64,000 nucleotides of DNA from JBFLYC01 sp040756735 (GCA_040756735.1 JBFLYC010000013.1:31642-95641), one strand, 5' to 3'. Shown: positions 36,300 to 46,632, counted from the stretch's first letter. Notes: generated from the sequence alone by a model not told the origin. Numbers and translations are program-made.

Positions 36300-37316
36300 G
36301 TGAATCAAAGAGAATTATTGTATCAAGACGCAATAACAGAAGCAATTAGGCAGGAAATGGAAAGAGATGATACCGTATTTATCATGGGTGAAGATATAGC
36401 CGGAGGAGGCGGAAGAGCAGATCAGGGCATTATAGATTCTTGGGGAGGATGCTATGGGGCTACCAAGGGATTGATTCAACAATTTGGTCCTATGAGAGTC
36501 TTAGATACACCCATCACAGAGTCGGCCTATATAGGCGCTTGTGTAGGAGCTGCAGCAGCAGGGTTGCGACCCATTGCAGAATTAATGCACGTTGATTTTT
36601 TGGGTGTGTGTTTCGACCAGATCTTCAACCAGGCTGCTAAATTTCGCTACATGTCAGGGGGTAAAGTAAAAATACCCTTAACTATTAGGACTACCATTGG
36701 AGCAGGGATGAGGGGCGCAGCCCAGCATTCACAAACATTATATTCTCTATTTGCCCACATCCCAGGACTGAAGGTTGTTATTCCATCAAATGCTTATGAC
36801 ATGAAAGGCTTATTAATTGCCTCAATTAGGGACGATGACCCGGTATGTGTTTTTGAAAACAAGACATTATACAGTTCTAAAGGATTGGCGCCTGAAGAAC
36901 CTTATACAATTCCCCTGGGCAAGGCCAGAATCGCCAGGGAAGGATCCGATATAACAATAGTAGCCTATTCCAAAATGGTCAATTACTCTTTAGAAGCTGC
37001 GGACATTCTGGCCAAAGAAGGTATCAGTGCAGAAGTCATCGATCCCAGAACAATTACTCCCCTGGATGAAGAAGCCATTTTAAACTCTGTAGCAAAGACC
37101 AATCGCCTGCTTGTGGTTGATGAAAGCAATCCCATCTGCAGCGTGGCTTCGGAAATTGCAGCAATGGTAGTGGAAAAAGGATTTGACTATTTAGATGCTC
37201 CAATTAAGAGGCTTACAGCGCCCCATACTCCTGTACCCATGAGCCCGCCCATGGAAGATGAATACATTCCCAGTGCAGCAAAAATAGTAAAAAATGCTAA
37301 AGAAATGCTCGGCTAA
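36300..37316 (+). CDS. acoB: 2-oxoacid/acetoin dehydrogenase E1 beta subunit
   Basis: The beta subunit of a thiamine-diphosphate E1, about 338 residues. The start chosen is GTG at 36300, eight bases after GGAAGGAG; an earlier GTG at 36291 overlaps the binding site. Conserved motifs: VFIMGEDIAGGGG (Glu that activates thiamine), GPMRVLDTPITESAYIGACV, and AEVIDPRTITPLDEE near the C-terminus. The last is typical of AcoB/PdhB. The frame is intact, but its E1alpha partner is deleted and E2 is frameshifted, so the complex is probably not made. Confidence 0.9.
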   Translation: MNQRELLYQDAITEAIRQEMERDDTVFIMGEDIAGGGGRADQGIIDSWGGCYGATKGLIQQFGPMRVLDTPITESAYIGACVGAAAAGLRPIAELMHVDFLGVCFDQIFNQAAKFRYMSGGKVKIPLTIRTTIGAGMRGAAQHSQTLYSLFAHIPGLKVVIPSNAYDMKGLLIASIRDDDPVCVFENKTLYSSKGLAPEEPYTIPLGKARIAREGSDITIVAYSKMVNYSLEAADILAKEGISAEVIDPRTITPLDEEAILNSVAKTNRLLVVDESNPICSVASEIAAMVVEKGFDYLDAPIKRLTAPHTPVPMSPPMEDEYIPSAAKIVKNAKEMLG

Positions 37317-37331
37317 AATATCCCATATTGA

Positions 37332-37361
37332 AACCCCCTAACATCCATACTTGTTAGGGGG
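37332..37361 (+). other. Stem-loop between the E1 beta and E2 genes
   Basis: CCCCCTAACA pairs with TGTTAGGGGG around a short loop. No T-run follows, and a TATAAT-like sequence lies directly after, so it may reduce read-through or protect mRNA rather than terminate. Confidence 0.4.
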
Positions 37362-37393
37362 ATATAATTACTAAAAAGGAGCTGTATTGCAAA

Positions 37394-38625
37394 ATGGCAA
37401 GCTATATAGTTATGCCCAAGTTGGGTTTAACAATGATAGAAGGTACCATATCCAGCTGGTTAAAAAAAGAAGGTGATTATGTTACCAAGGGTGAACCCCT
37501 AATTGAGGTGACCACAGAAAAAATAACCCTGGAAGTTGAAGCTTTAGAAACAGGTGTATTACGAAAAATCCTTGTCGAAGAAGGAACAACTGTACCAATT
37601 CAAGAACCTATTGGAATTATTGGAGAGGCCGATGAAGACATTTCCAAATACCTTTCCGGTGAAATAATACCGGAGTCTCATATTGGTATGAACGAAAATC
37701 AAAGGGAAGTATCAGCAAACAAGTCTTTAGCTGAGACTCCCGCCATAAAGGACAGAATTAAAGCTTCCCCTGCAGCTAAAAAAATGGCTGAAGAGCATGG
37801 AATCGATTTATCCGGAATTGCGGGTACAGGACCTGGAGGCAGAATAAACCTAAGTGACGTACAAAAGGCAGTTGACGCTAGCAGGGAGGTTGAGCAGCTC
37901 CAATCAGAATATGCACAGATTGCTGTAAGTTCGAATTCTGTACCTTTACAGGGACTAAGAAAAGTAATTGCTGACAAAATGTCTTTAAGCATTCATTCCA
38001 CTGCACAACTAACCCTTACCATGGAGGTTGATGCCACTGACCTGGTAAAACTGCGTCATGATATTCGTGAGGAAATGGCAAAAACGGAACAGGTCAAAAT
38101 CACTTACAATGACCTCATAGTAAAGGCAGCAGCCATGGCCCTAAAGGACTACCCGCTCATGAATTCCACCCTAGTTGACAACAACATTATCATTGGTGAT
38201 ACGGTGAATTTGGGGATTGCTGTAGCCTTAAAGGATGGGTTAATGGTTCCTGTAATAAAAAATGCTGCCAAGAAATCCTTGGCGACATCAGTAAGGAAGC
38301 AAGAGATTTGGCTGACCGCGCTCGCAGGGGACAGCTCATGCCCGATAAACTAACAGGAGGCACTTTTACCGTAACCAACCTGGGGGCATATGACATTGAT
38401 ACCTTTACCCCCATCCTAAACTACCCCGAAACAGGGATTTTAGGCGTGGGAAGAATCGTGGAAAAACCAGCAGTATATAAAGGTAACATTCAGATACGTT
38501 CCATGCTTTCCTTAAGCCTTACTTTTAACCATCAAGTTATTGACGGTGCCCAGGCTGCCGAATTTCTTAAGAAAGTTAAAAAATATATAGAAAAACCATA
38601 TGGTATATTGTTAACGAGCTGGTGA
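37394..38625 (+). pseudogene. acoC: Dihydrolipoamide acyltransferase E2, single-base frameshift
   Basis: Frame 1 (37394 to about 38280) gives the lipoyl domain (EVTTEKITLEVEA, lipoyl Lys near residue 42), the peripheral-subunit-binding domain (ASPAAKKMAEEHGIDL, about 125) and the start of the catalytic domain. At TCCTTGGCGAC, near 38281, one G seems missing. Adding it restores a continuous reading (KSL-GDISKEARDLADRAR) into the frame that ends at 38625 with TGGTFTVTNLGAYDID and the catalytic NHQVIDGAQ. Uncorrected, the protein stops at 38353 and loses the active-site His. This could be a real mutation or an assembly error in a G-run. Confidence 0.8.
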
Positions 38626-38727
38626 AGCAGCATGTGTTTTTAATACCAAAAAACCCTTTACGCCAGTGACATTTTTATGTTATCTTTATTCTGGAGTATG
38701 TAGCACTTGAAGGTGAGGTAATCTTCA

Positions 38728-39728
38728 TTGACAATTAATATAAGTGATGTGGCAAAAAAGGCCGGTGTTTCTCCTTCTACTGTATCTAGAGCCCTTACAA
38801 GGCCGGACCTGGTAAAGACTGCTACCAGGAAAAAAATTTTAGAAATAGTTGAGGAAATGTCCTATTCACCTAATCCTCTGGCCAGGGGTTTAATGACAGG
38901 CAAAACCAATATTATTGCCCTCATCATTCCAAACCTGACAAACACTTACTTTGCACAAATGGCAGAAGGCTGTGAGGAAGCTCTGCGCAGCAAGGGATAT
39001 CACTTGATAATTGGAAACTACTTTGAAGATAACACCATGGAGCTCAAGGTAATAGACGCCTTTTTAAAAAGAATGGTAGACGGCATAATCATAGCTGGCT
39101 CACTTACAGCAAAAGATTTCCAATCAATCTTTGGGAGCCGCACAAGTATACCTGTTACTTTTGTAAACCATAGCGCTGAGTTAGAGTATGGCTATGATTC
39201 AGTAATTGCCGATGAAGCCCATGGGGCAAGGCTGGCATGCCAAGCCCTCTTGGAACGGGGGGCCAGGAAAATAGCCGTGGTAACTGGACCTGCACGTAAT
39301 CCTTACACCAAGAGACGTTTAGCGCCTTTTAAAAAAGAACTGCAAAATGCAAATATGTATCTGGATCCTTGCTATCTTACCGAAGGACACTATGGGTCTA
39401 TCTACACTGGCTTTGAAGCAATGTCCAAACTGTTATCATTGAAAGAGCCGCCTGATGGAGTATTTGCCTTTAATGACACTTTAGCAACAGGGGTTATCAA
39501 GGCAGTTTTAAGCAAAGGATTAAATATACCTAAAGATGTCGCAGTGGTTGGTTTTGACGATATCCCACTGGCGCCTTATTTGACACCATCTCTTACGACC
39601 ATCGGCTCCTCAAGTTTTGACCTGGGCAAAGAGGCTGCTGAAGCTACCCTGGGCCCAATAGGAAATCCATACAGGCCCCCCAGCAAATAGTATTGCCCGT
39701 TAAATTAATTAAAAGGGAATCCTGTTAA
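38728..39728 (+). pseudogene. LacI-family transcriptional regulator, frameshifted near its 3' end
   Basis: TTG start with GGTGAGG upstream. The N-terminal helix-turn-helix NISDVAKKAGVSPSTVSRAL is followed by a periplasmic-binding-protein-like sensor domain (GDDIPLAPY-type motif present as VGFDDIPLAPYLTPSLTT). The frame ends at 39690, but the +1 frame after the C-run at 39676-39681 continues QQIVLPVKLIKRESC to a stop at 39726-39728. That is the normal LacI C-terminus (IVLP...L..R.S). One C appears to be missing. The loss affects only the last residues, so some function is possible. The target could be the aco genes upstream or the AOR gene downstream. Confidence 0.8.
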
Positions 39729-39835
39729 TGCAAAATTGGGGAAATTACTCAGCCAGATAGGAATACCTCATATAGAGGTGTGTCTTCTGACATTATTTGA
39801 GGCGTATCCCCTTTAATTTATAGGAGGTCAACAAA

Positions 39836-41536
39836 ATGAACATATTAAGAATCAACCTTTCGACCAAAAAATTTGAAATTACCCCTTTATCACAGGATGA
39901 TATCCTCTTAGGAGGCAGGCTTCTCACAAGCAAGATTCTCTTTGAAGAAGTACCGCCCAGATGCCACCCCTTTGATAAAACCAATAAAATAGTCATCACA
40001 GCCGGAGCTTTGGCTGGTACAGGCATTTCAAGCTCCGGCAGGTTGTCCATTGGAGGTAAGAGTCCTCTTACCGGCGGGATTAAAGAAAGTAATGCTGGAG
40101 GAACTGCAGCGACAGCAATGGCTAAACAGGGAATCCGTGCCATTATTTTAGAGGAAAAAGCAGAAGACGGCTGCTTCATCCTCAAGATTGACGACCAAAT
40201 GTGCGAGTTTATCAAAGCTGACGAGCTTAAAGGCCTTGGCAACTTTGAGACAGCTGCACGGCTCTTTGTAGCCTATGGGAAGGATTATTCACTTATCACC
40301 ATTGGTCAAGGTGGAGAACAAAAACTTTATGCAGCAGGTATTAGTGTAACTGACCTCTTCGGCAGGCCAAGCAGGATAGCAGCTCGCGGAGGCTTGGGCG
40401 CAGTTATGGGCGGCAAGGGCGTCAAAGCAATATTAATTAACAAGAGAGGTTCCGCTTTAAGCAGCAAGTCTACAAATGAAAACTTTAAGGAAGCTCGTAA
40501 GCGCTTTAATGATATCGTCTTAAATAGTGAAAGAGTACCCGTACTGACTAAATACGGCACAGCTTCTACAATCATGGCGGTGCAGCAGTTAGGCGCTTTG
40601 CCTACCATGAATTTCAAGCAAGGCAGGTTTGATAAAGCAGATGCCATAAGTGGTGAGGCCATGTATAACATTATTTTAGAAAGAGGCGGCGAGGGCAAAA
40701 ACAGCGAGGCCTGCATGTCTGCCTGCCTGATCAAGTGTTCCAATGTTTACCCTGATAAAGAAGGCAAAGAATTGTGCGCTCCTATTGAGTATGAATCCAT
40801 CTGCCTATTGGGTTCTAACATAGGAGTTGGAGACCTTGATGCCATAGGAAGGCTAAACTACCTGTGCAATGATTATGGTCTGGATACCATAGACATAGGC
40901 GGCGCCCTTGGTGTTATGGCTGAAGCCGGACTGGTTGAATTTGGAGATGCAGAAGGTTTCATCAAGATCCTCAAAGGTATTGAGGAAGGAAAAACCGAAG
41001 CCAGGCTAGCAGGAATGGGAACTTCCATCTGTGGTAAAGTTCTTGGCGTAGAAAGAATCCCTGTCGTTAAAGATCAGTGCATGTCAGCTTATGACCCCAG
41101 GGGGGTCAAGGGTACCGGACTCACCTATGCCACCACTCCCATGGGAGCAGATCATACTGCAGGGCTTACGGTATTTGCTCAGGTTAATCACCACAGCAAA
41201 CAAGGTCAGGCAGAACTGTCAAAGAATATGCAGGTGGGCAGAGCCGCTTATGATGCTCTCGGACTTTGCGCCTTCCTAATGGGAGCAACCGGTCCACATC
41301 CCCAGGCAGTTATAGATGCTTTAAATACTTTTTACGATTTAGAACTGCCCCCAGATTATTTACAGTACCTGGGCAAAAGGCTGCTCAAGCTGGAACTGGA
41401 ATACAACAAACTGGCCGGCTTAAATGCTGCAGACCAGCTTCCTGAGTTTTTCTTAAAAGAAAAGCTTCCTCCCTTTGACCTGACCTGGGACTACTCAGAG
41501 GAAGAAATCAAATCAGTATTGGCAAATATTGAGTAA
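39836..41536 (+). CDS. Aldehyde:ferredoxin oxidoreductase family protein (short, divergent subgroup)
   Basis: A 566-residue AOR homologue with AGGAGG before the ATG. Cofactor-domain motifs: AGALAGTGISSSGRLSIGGK near residue 56 and ARGGLGAVMGGKGVKAI near 180. Cluster Cys: ACMSACLIKCS (about 296), with a late Cys in LGLCAFLMG. The N-terminal PLTGGIKESNAGGTAATAM segment differs from the classical FGPEMRKAGYD version in the other two copies, so it is likely a different substrate class. A convergent terminator follows. It is the only AOR here on the plus strand and lies behind a LacI-type regulator gene. Confidence 0.85.
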   Translation: MNILRINLSTKKFEITPLSQDDILLGGRLLTSKILFEEVPPRCHPFDKTNKIVITAGALAGTGISSSGRLSIGGKSPLTGGIKESNAGGTAATAMAKQGIRAIILEEKAEDGCFILKIDDQMCEFIKADELKGLGNFETAARLFVAYGKDYSLITIGQGGEQKLYAAGISVTDLFGRPSRIAARGGLGAVMGGKGVKAILINKRGSALSSKSTNENFKEARKRFNDIVLNSERVPVLTKYGTASTIMAVQQLGALPTMNFKQGRFDKADAISGEAMYNIILERGGEGKNSEACMSACLIKCSNVYPDKEGKELCAPIEYESICLLGSNIGVGDLDAIGRLNYLCNDYGLDTIDIGGALGVMAEAGLVEFGDAEGFIKILKGIEEGKTEARLAGMGTSICGKVLGVERIPVVKDQCMSAYDPRGVKGTGLTYATTPMGADHTAGLTVFAQVNHHSKQGQAELSKNMQVGRAAYDALGLCAFLMGATGPHPQAVIDALNTFYDLELPPDYLQYLGKRLLKLELEYNKLAGLNAADQLPEFFLKEKLPPFDLTWDYSEEEIKSVLANIE

Positions 41537-41587
41537 CCTTTTAAAAGAATTGTTTTTACATTTTCATTTTGTATAAATGAGATAAAC

Positions 41588-41615
41588 CTAAAGCGCTTGC
41601 CCCCAAGCGCTTTTT
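41588..41615. terminator. Bidirectional terminator between the AOR and HAD genes
   Basis: AAGCGCTT (41591-41598) and AAGCGCTT (41605-41612) form a self-complementary stem around CGCCCCC-like bases, with T-run on the plus strand and A-rich bases upstream. The flanking genes converge here. Confidence 0.75.
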
Positions 41616-41626
41616 GTTATTGTCTT

Positions 41627-42304
41627 TTAGCTAGTCTGCCTTTGTCCAATAATCTTCCAGCCCCTGTCCCTGGCCACTTCCAGCAATTCGCCATCTGGCC
41701 TTACAGCGATGGGATTACCCACAAGTTCCAACAAGGAAAGGTCAGAAAAGCTGTCGGCATAGGCACAACTTCCCTCCCAATCAATTTCCTTGTCAGCATA
41801 ATCCTTTACCAGTCTAATTACCTTTACCTCTCCTTGAATATATTCAAGGGGCTTATCAAAGCAAAAGATATTGTTAACTAATTTGAGCTCAGTACCAACA
41901 GCATGCTCAAACCCAAGGTCATTAGCGGCAATTTCAATAATAGGTTTTAAGGCGCCAGAAATGAGTATTAAACAATACCCTTCCCCTCTACACTTTTCTA
42001 TTTCCCGGATTAGATTAGGATCAGCTTTAAGCTTCATGACACGGTAAGCCCGTTCAAAAAAATCCTTGATTTCTTCAATCTTCATACCTTTAAAAAGTGT
42101 GGCAAACTCCGTCAAAGCCTTCTCACGCATTCTTTCTGAAGAAATTATCTTTAGCCTATATAGTAAATACACGGGCATAAAGGTAAAGAATGACTTCCAA
42201 TATCTAGTTTTAGATTTTTTCTGCTGCTTCCACTGTTTAAATAAAAATGGCAAAGTCTCAAAGGGAAATATGGTCCCATCAAAATCAAATATAGCTAGTT
42301 TCAT
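41627..42304 (-). CDS. HAD-superfamily phosphatase (SerB-like, subfamily IB)
   Basis: About 225 residues from the ATG at 42304 (AGAGG upstream). HAD motifs: AIFDFDGTIFP (motif I, nucleophile Asp and acid Asp), LILISGALKP (motif II Ser), a Lys near residue 160, and YADSFSDLSLLELVGNPIAV (motif III/IV). The NPIAVRPD ending is typical of HAD-IB phosphatases that act on phosphoserine or lipid-linked phosphates. The substrate is unknown. The gene lies 27 bases after rmuC and may be co-transcribed. Confidence 0.85.
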   Translation of the reverse strand: MKLAIFDFDGTIFPFETLPFLFKQWKQQKKSKTRYWKSFFTFMPVYLLYRLKIISSERMREKALTEFATLFKGMKIEEIKDFFERAYRVMKLKADPNLIREIEKCRGEGYCLILISGALKPIIEIAANDLGFEHAVGTELKLVNNIFCFDKPLEYIQGEVKVIRLVKDYADKEIDWEGSCAYADSFSDLSLLELVGNPIAVRPDGELLEVARDRGWKIIGQRQTS

Positions 42305-42331
42305 ATACAGACCTCTTTTCACAAATCACAC

Positions 42332-43345
42332 TTAACTTAGCTTTTCTCTTTCCACACAACCTATCTCCACAATGTCATCTAACTCTCTCTTATAAAGGCC
42401 TATGTGCTTGTCACCTTTCCTAAACGCATCTGCAGCTTTTTCAATTTCTTTTCCCACTGTTTCGTACTGTTTATAAAACAAGTCGAATTTGCCGTGAACT
42501 CTCGCAAGCTTGTTTTGAATTTCCCTTGCATGAGTTAATATCTCTAAATTCCTCATGCCTGTTAATATAACCTGTAAGAAAACATAGAAGTTATTAGGGC
42601 TTACCGGAATAACTTTTAGCCTTTCGGCTTCCTGCAGCACTTTAGAAGTCTGCCCCAAGTAGTTTTTCTCTGCAATGGTTTCGTAGTAAATAGCCTCGGA
42701 AGGAATGAACATGAGAGCAAAGTCTGCTGTGCCATTGCCGGGCTGTATATACTTAGCAATCTCCCTTATCCTGTTAATAACATCTTTCTCAAAGGTCTTC
42801 CAATATAGCTCCTTTTCTTCCTTTTGCTCACTCTCTAGATATCTTAGATAATTATCCCTTGGAAACTTTGAATCTATAGGTATAACAAGTCCTTTATAAG
42901 TAACGGCTACATCTACCATACAACCTTCTGAGATCCTATACTGACGGTTCCACATCCCCTTGGGCAATACCCTCTCCAACAGTTCTTCAAGTATAACCTC
43001 ACCATAATTGCCACGCAGTTTAGGGGCAGCTAATACATCCTTTAAAGACTGCCCCAGTTTATTTGCCTGCTCCTGCTGACTAATAATCCTCTCAATGGTA
43101 GACTGCATCTCAACTAATAATTTAAGGGTACTCACTGCCTGTCTGTTCATATCCTCTCGGGCATCAGTCATTTCTTTACGGGAAAAATAAACTGTATCCT
43201 GGATTTCCCGTCTAAGACCATCCAAATTGTTTTTAAGCACTAAATCAAGTTCTTTTTCATTTTTTTTATTACTAATCTGGATAAACAAATTAACAGCCAG
43301 CAGTATAATCAAAATAACCAACGCAATGGTTAACAGTATTTCCAT
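42332..43345 (-). CDS. rmuC: RmuC-family DNA recombination protein
   Basis: About 337 residues from the ATG at 43345. It has an N-terminal membrane helix (LLTIALVILIILLAVNLFI), a coiled-coil stretch (about 25-95), and the RmuC nuclease-like core: LGQSLKDVLAAPKLRGNYGE, then PIDSKFPRDNYLRYLE, and PSEAIYYETI. RmuC limits recombination at inverted repeats and short homologies. This is of some interest in a window full of repeats and internal deletions, but no link is shown. A longer upstream in-frame extension has no ribosome binding site. Confidence 0.9.
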   Translation of the reverse strand: MEILLTIALVILIILLAVNLFIQISNKKNEKELDLVLKNNLDGLRREIQDTVYFSRKEMTDAREDMNRQAVSTLKLLVEMQSTIERIISQQEQANKLGQSLKDVLAAPKLRGNYGEVILEELLERVLPKGMWNRQYRISEGCMVDVAVTYKGLVIPIDSKFPRDNYLRYLESEQKEEKELYWKTFEKDVINRIREIAKYIQPGNGTADFALMFIPSEAIYYETIAEKNYLGQTSKVLQEAERLKVIPVSPNNFYVFLQVILTGMRNLEILTHAREIQNKLARVHGKFDLFYKQYETVGKEIEKAADAFRKGDKHIGLYKRELDDIVEIGCVEREKLS

Positions 43346-43433
43346 AAATACCTTTTTAACCTCCAAATACACATCTATGTAAATAATCTTACTATAGTTT
43401 ACTCCAATTGGCAATTAAAGCCAAAACTACATA

Positions 43434-43470
43434 CAAAAAAAGACCAGAACCTACAAATGGTCCTGGACTT
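43434..43470 (-). terminator. Terminator of the TAXI-TRAP transporter genes
   Basis: On the minus strand CCAGGACC pairs with GGTTCTGG (one G-T pair) and is followed by seven T. It lies just after the stop of the TRAP permease gene. Confidence 0.7.
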
Positions 43471-43486
43471 TAGTTTTTGACATGCT

Positions 43487-45448
43487 TTATTGATGAGCAG
43501 CAATACCTTTTTGTTTCTTTCGGTCCATGATTTGCAGCATAAAAATCATGAAGAGCAGTATTACTCCTGCAGCATTAACCCAGTATATATGGGTAAATAA
43601 TCCAACACCCGCGGCAATTAGTACAAACTGCTGCCACCACTGCAGCCTATCTAACAACCACCTTGAGAAACCAGCCGATAAAGCAACCACCCCTACCGCT
43701 GCAGTTGTTACTGCCAGGGCAACTTCTGGAACGGTACCTATGGCCATAATTGCCGGATTATAAATGAAGGCAAAAGGTATTAAGAAGGTCACCACGGCCA
43801 GTTTACATGCTACAACAGCCGTCAAGTTTTGATTAGCTCCTGCTATCCCCGCAGCGCCATAGGCTGCAAGGGCAACTGGGGGAGTAATTGCAGAAGAAAT
43901 CCCATAAAAATACACAAAAAAGTGAGCAGGCATTAATAATACACCCATTTCAATAAGAGCCTGGACAGTTAAAGCAGAGACAATGACATACACCGCTGCA
44001 GCAGTCATGCCCATTCCCAATATAATGGAACTTATCATGGTTAAAACCAGTACAAGGAACAAATTTCCTCCTGCCACTGATAAAACCATGGAAGAAAACT
44101 TAATGCCCAAGCCTGTAGAAGTTATGACTCCCACAACAATACCTGCCATGGCACAAGCCACTGATACCACCAGGGTATTCCGGACTCCTTCTTCAATGGC
44201 CGATAATATTTCATAAATACCCATTCTGGTTTCTTTGCGAATGTATGACAGGATTACCATTAAGACTATCCCCACAGTTGCTGCCCGCATGGGGGTATAA
44301 CCTTTAACAAGTAAAACCACCAGAATAACTATGGGCAACAAGAAATACCAACCTTTTTTAAAGGTTTCCCACAGATTTGGAATCGCTGCTGCTTCTAGGG
44401 GCCTTAAATCCGACTTTTTAGCTTCAAAGTGAACCATCAGCATCACTGCAAAGAAATAAAGCAGGGCTGGGAATAGGCCGTATAGCATGATCTTGGAATA
44501 GGGAGTACCGGTAAATTCAGCAATCAAAAATGCAACAGAGGCCATAATGGGGGGCATGATCATCCCTCCATTTGAGGCTGCTGCTTCCACAGCGGCAGCA
44601 AAATGAGGTTTATAACCCACCCTCTTCATCAATGGAATAGTTATGGAGCCTGTAGCCACCGCATTTGCAACCCCGCTGCCGTTAATAGTCGACATTAGGG
44701 CGCTGGCAACAACTGCTGCTTTAGCCGGACCACCCCACAACCTGCCTGTCATGGCAAAAGCCAAACGGATAAAAAATTCTCCTGCTCCTGATTTGTTTAG
44801 GAAACCGCCAAACAAAATAAACATTATTACATACTCTGCAGCAACCTTAATGGGAACCCCTAAAACTCCCGTGGTTTGATTATACATGAAGTCAATAAAC
44901 CTGGAATAGCTTAATCCCCTATGGTATAATTCCCCCGGAAAGTAATTGCCATAAAGAGCATAAGCTATGAACACACCCACTATGGCTGTAATTACCCAAC
45001 CTAGACGCCTTGCACCGGCGTATACCACCAGGATAATTAAAAAGGTGCCAAAAATCTTGTCATAAAAATCAGGCATACCGGCCCGGTAAATAATATTCAA
45101 GTAATGAGTATAAGAGTATAATGCTAGCGCTGCGAGCAGGCCAAGCATAATTACAGCCATAGACTGTAAAATCCCATTCTTCATAGAAGTCCTTTTTAGA
45201 GATGCTAAATCTCCAAAACAAACCAGGGATATCATGGCTAACAGGTGTATCATCCTGTGCTGCCAGGTTTCAAGCAAACCAAAAAAGCCCGTATATAGGG
45301 AGAATATGCCCAAGCCTAGCGCTATTAAGAGGAATAACAGCTTAACTGTTCCTTGATTTCGCAGCCCTTCATCCCTTATGCAATCTACTGTAGTTTTCGG
45401 ACCTATTTCAATATTATTGAATAATTCCTGCCCCTTTGATGATGCCAT
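43487..45448 (-). CDS. TRAP transporter permease, fused 4TM/12TM (TAXI type)
   Basis: A 653-residue integral membrane protein with about 16-18 hydrophobic segments. It combines the small (DctQ-like, 4 TM) and large (DctM-like, 12 TM) TRAP subunits, as usual for TAXI systems. Typical motifs: GGFLNKSGAGEFFIRLAFA, INGSGVANAVATGSITIPLM (substrate-domain loop), and SSAITPPVALAAYGAAGIAG. It is a sodium- or proton-driven symporter for organic acids. The binding-protein gene lies 28 bases upstream on the same strand. The ligand is unknown, but the nearby hydantoinase and dehydrogenase genes suggest a carboxylate or ureido acid. Confidence 0.93.
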   Translation of the reverse strand: MASSKGQELFNNIEIGPKTTVDCIRDEGLRNQGTVKLLFLLIALGLGIFSLYTGFFGLLETWQHRMIHLLAMISLVCFGDLASLKRTSMKNGILQSMAVIMLGLLAALALYSYTHYLNIIYRAGMPDFYDKIFGTFLIILVVYAGARRLGWVITAIVGVFIAYALYGNYFPGELYHRGLSYSRFIDFMYNQTTGVLGVPIKVAAEYVIMFILFGGFLNKSGAGEFFIRLAFAMTGRLWGGPAKAAVVASALMSTINGSGVANAVATGSITIPLMKRVGYKPHFAAAVEAAASNGGMIMPPIMASVAFLIAEFTGTPYSKIMLYGLFPALLYFFAVMLMVHFEAKKSDLRPLEAAAIPNLWETFKKGWYFLLPIVILVVLLVKGYTPMRAATVGIVLMVILSYIRKETRMGIYEILSAIEEGVRNTLVVSVACAMAGIVVGVITSTGLGIKFSSMVLSVAGGNLFLVLVLTMISSIILGMGMTAAAVYVIVSALTVQALIEMGVLLMPAHFFVYFYGISSAITPPVALAAYGAAGIAGANQNLTAVVACKLAVVTFLIPFAFIYNPAIMAIGTVPEVALAVTTAAVGVVALSAGFSRWLLDRLQWWQQFVLIAAGVGLFTHIYWVNAAGVILLFMIFMLQIMDRKKQKGIAAHQ

Positions 45449-45476
45449 TTAGAATCTCCACCTTAATTGTTTAGCT

Positions 45477-46487
45477 CTACAACATACCCTTTTCTTGATA
45501 ATAGCGCTTTGCGCCTGGATGTAAAATATCCGGGTCAATACCCTTTAAGGGATTTGCTGTAAGGTTAATACCCTTAATTTGATTCAATTTATCAGCATTT
45601 TCCATGATCACCTTTAAGAACTCATAAACAAAGTCCTCAGATAAATCTTTTCTTGCAAAGATGACAGAGGTGTGAGCAATTGTCAGTGCATCCTCCTCCT
45701 GCCCCTGATAAGTGCCGGCAGGAATAACACCTTCAAAGAAACCCTGGCGCTTGGCAAAGAATTTTTCCAGCATATCCGGTTCGATACCAATGATTCTTGC
45801 CTTATTGGTTGCTTCTATTTCCATAATATTGGCTATAGGATAGGCGCCTTTAAAGGCTGCCAGATCGGCATGACCATCGTTTATCAGACTAGGAGCTTCT
45901 CCCCAGCTTACAAAGGAAACTGAACCGCCGCTGCTTTGAATGCTGTCATAACTCATACCATAGATTTCTAATAAGTCTCTCATGATAAATTCAATTCCCC
46001 AGTTTCTTGGGCCTGGAAGGATATTCTTATTTTTAAGGTCAGCTACACTTTTTATGTCACTTTTAGCCAGCACAGTTAGCTGCACATAGTCTAGAGCAAA
46101 GTTGATAATTGGCGCTACATTTGATATGTCTTCTTCGCTGAAAGGACCGGTCTTGCCAAGTGCATCAAAAATGTCAGGCAAAGCGGCCATACCAATGTCC
46201 ATATCTATACCTTTATTCACATGCCTGACATTTGTAACTGCCCCTCCCTCAACGGAAGAAAAGGCGATGTCAGGCATTTCATTCTTTAGAATTTCAGTCA
46301 ACTGGGCTCCGAGCAGGTACCATGAACCTCCAGCCCCTCCTGAACCGATAACTATGTCTCTAATCTCAGGCTTTTGCTCTCCGCCACTTTGATCATTATC
46401 TGCAGGCTTTTTCCCGCATCCTGCTACGGCTACCAAGGAAACAACCAGTATCAAAACCAACATTACCAGCAACAGTCGCTTTCTCAC
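45477..46487 (-). CDS. TAXI-family TRAP transporter solute-binding lipoprotein
   Basis: A 336-residue extracytoplasmic binding protein with a lipoprotein signal (lipobox LVAVAGC, Cys near residue 24). The family motif IGSGGAGGSWYLLGAQLTEI follows at about residue 47. The DLKNKNILPGPRNWGIEF and AAFKGAYPIANI stretches fit TAXI proteins. The start is GTG at 46487 with GGAGAGG upstream. It delivers ligand to the fused permease encoded next. A direct repeat of GTTTAAATAAT lies in its leader (46504-46528) and may be a regulator site. Confidence 0.92.
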   Translation of the reverse strand: MRKRLLLVMLVLILVVSLVAVAGCGKKPADNDQSGGEQKPEIRDIVIGSGGAGGSWYLLGAQLTEILKNEMPDIAFSSVEGGAVTNVRHVNKGIDMDIGMAALPDIFDALGKTGPFSEEDISNVAPIINFALDYVQLTVLAKSDIKSVADLKNKNILPGPRNWGIEFIMRDLLEIYGMSYDSIQSSGGSVSFVSWGEAPSLINDGHADLAAFKGAYPIANIMEIEATNKARIIGIEPDMLEKFFAKRQGFFEGVIPAGTYQGQEEDALTIAHTSVIFARKDLSEDFVYEFLKVIMENADKLNQIKGINLTANPLKGIDPDILHPGAKRYYQEKGML

Positions 46488-46632
46488 TTAACATCCTCTC
46501 CTTATTGTTTAAATAATGTTTAAATAATAGAGAAACAAACACATGACTAACATCCATTCTTTATACCTATTTTCTCTGGAAATATCACCTCCTCGCCAAG
46601 ACTTTTAAGACAGCAATCCACCACTATGTTCA

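Noticed and set aside
39729..39835. Possible molybdenum/tungsten cofactor riboswitch before the plus-strand AOR
   Set aside because: There is a weak stem (ACCTC/GAGGT), but the conserved blocks of the Moco motif are not visible.
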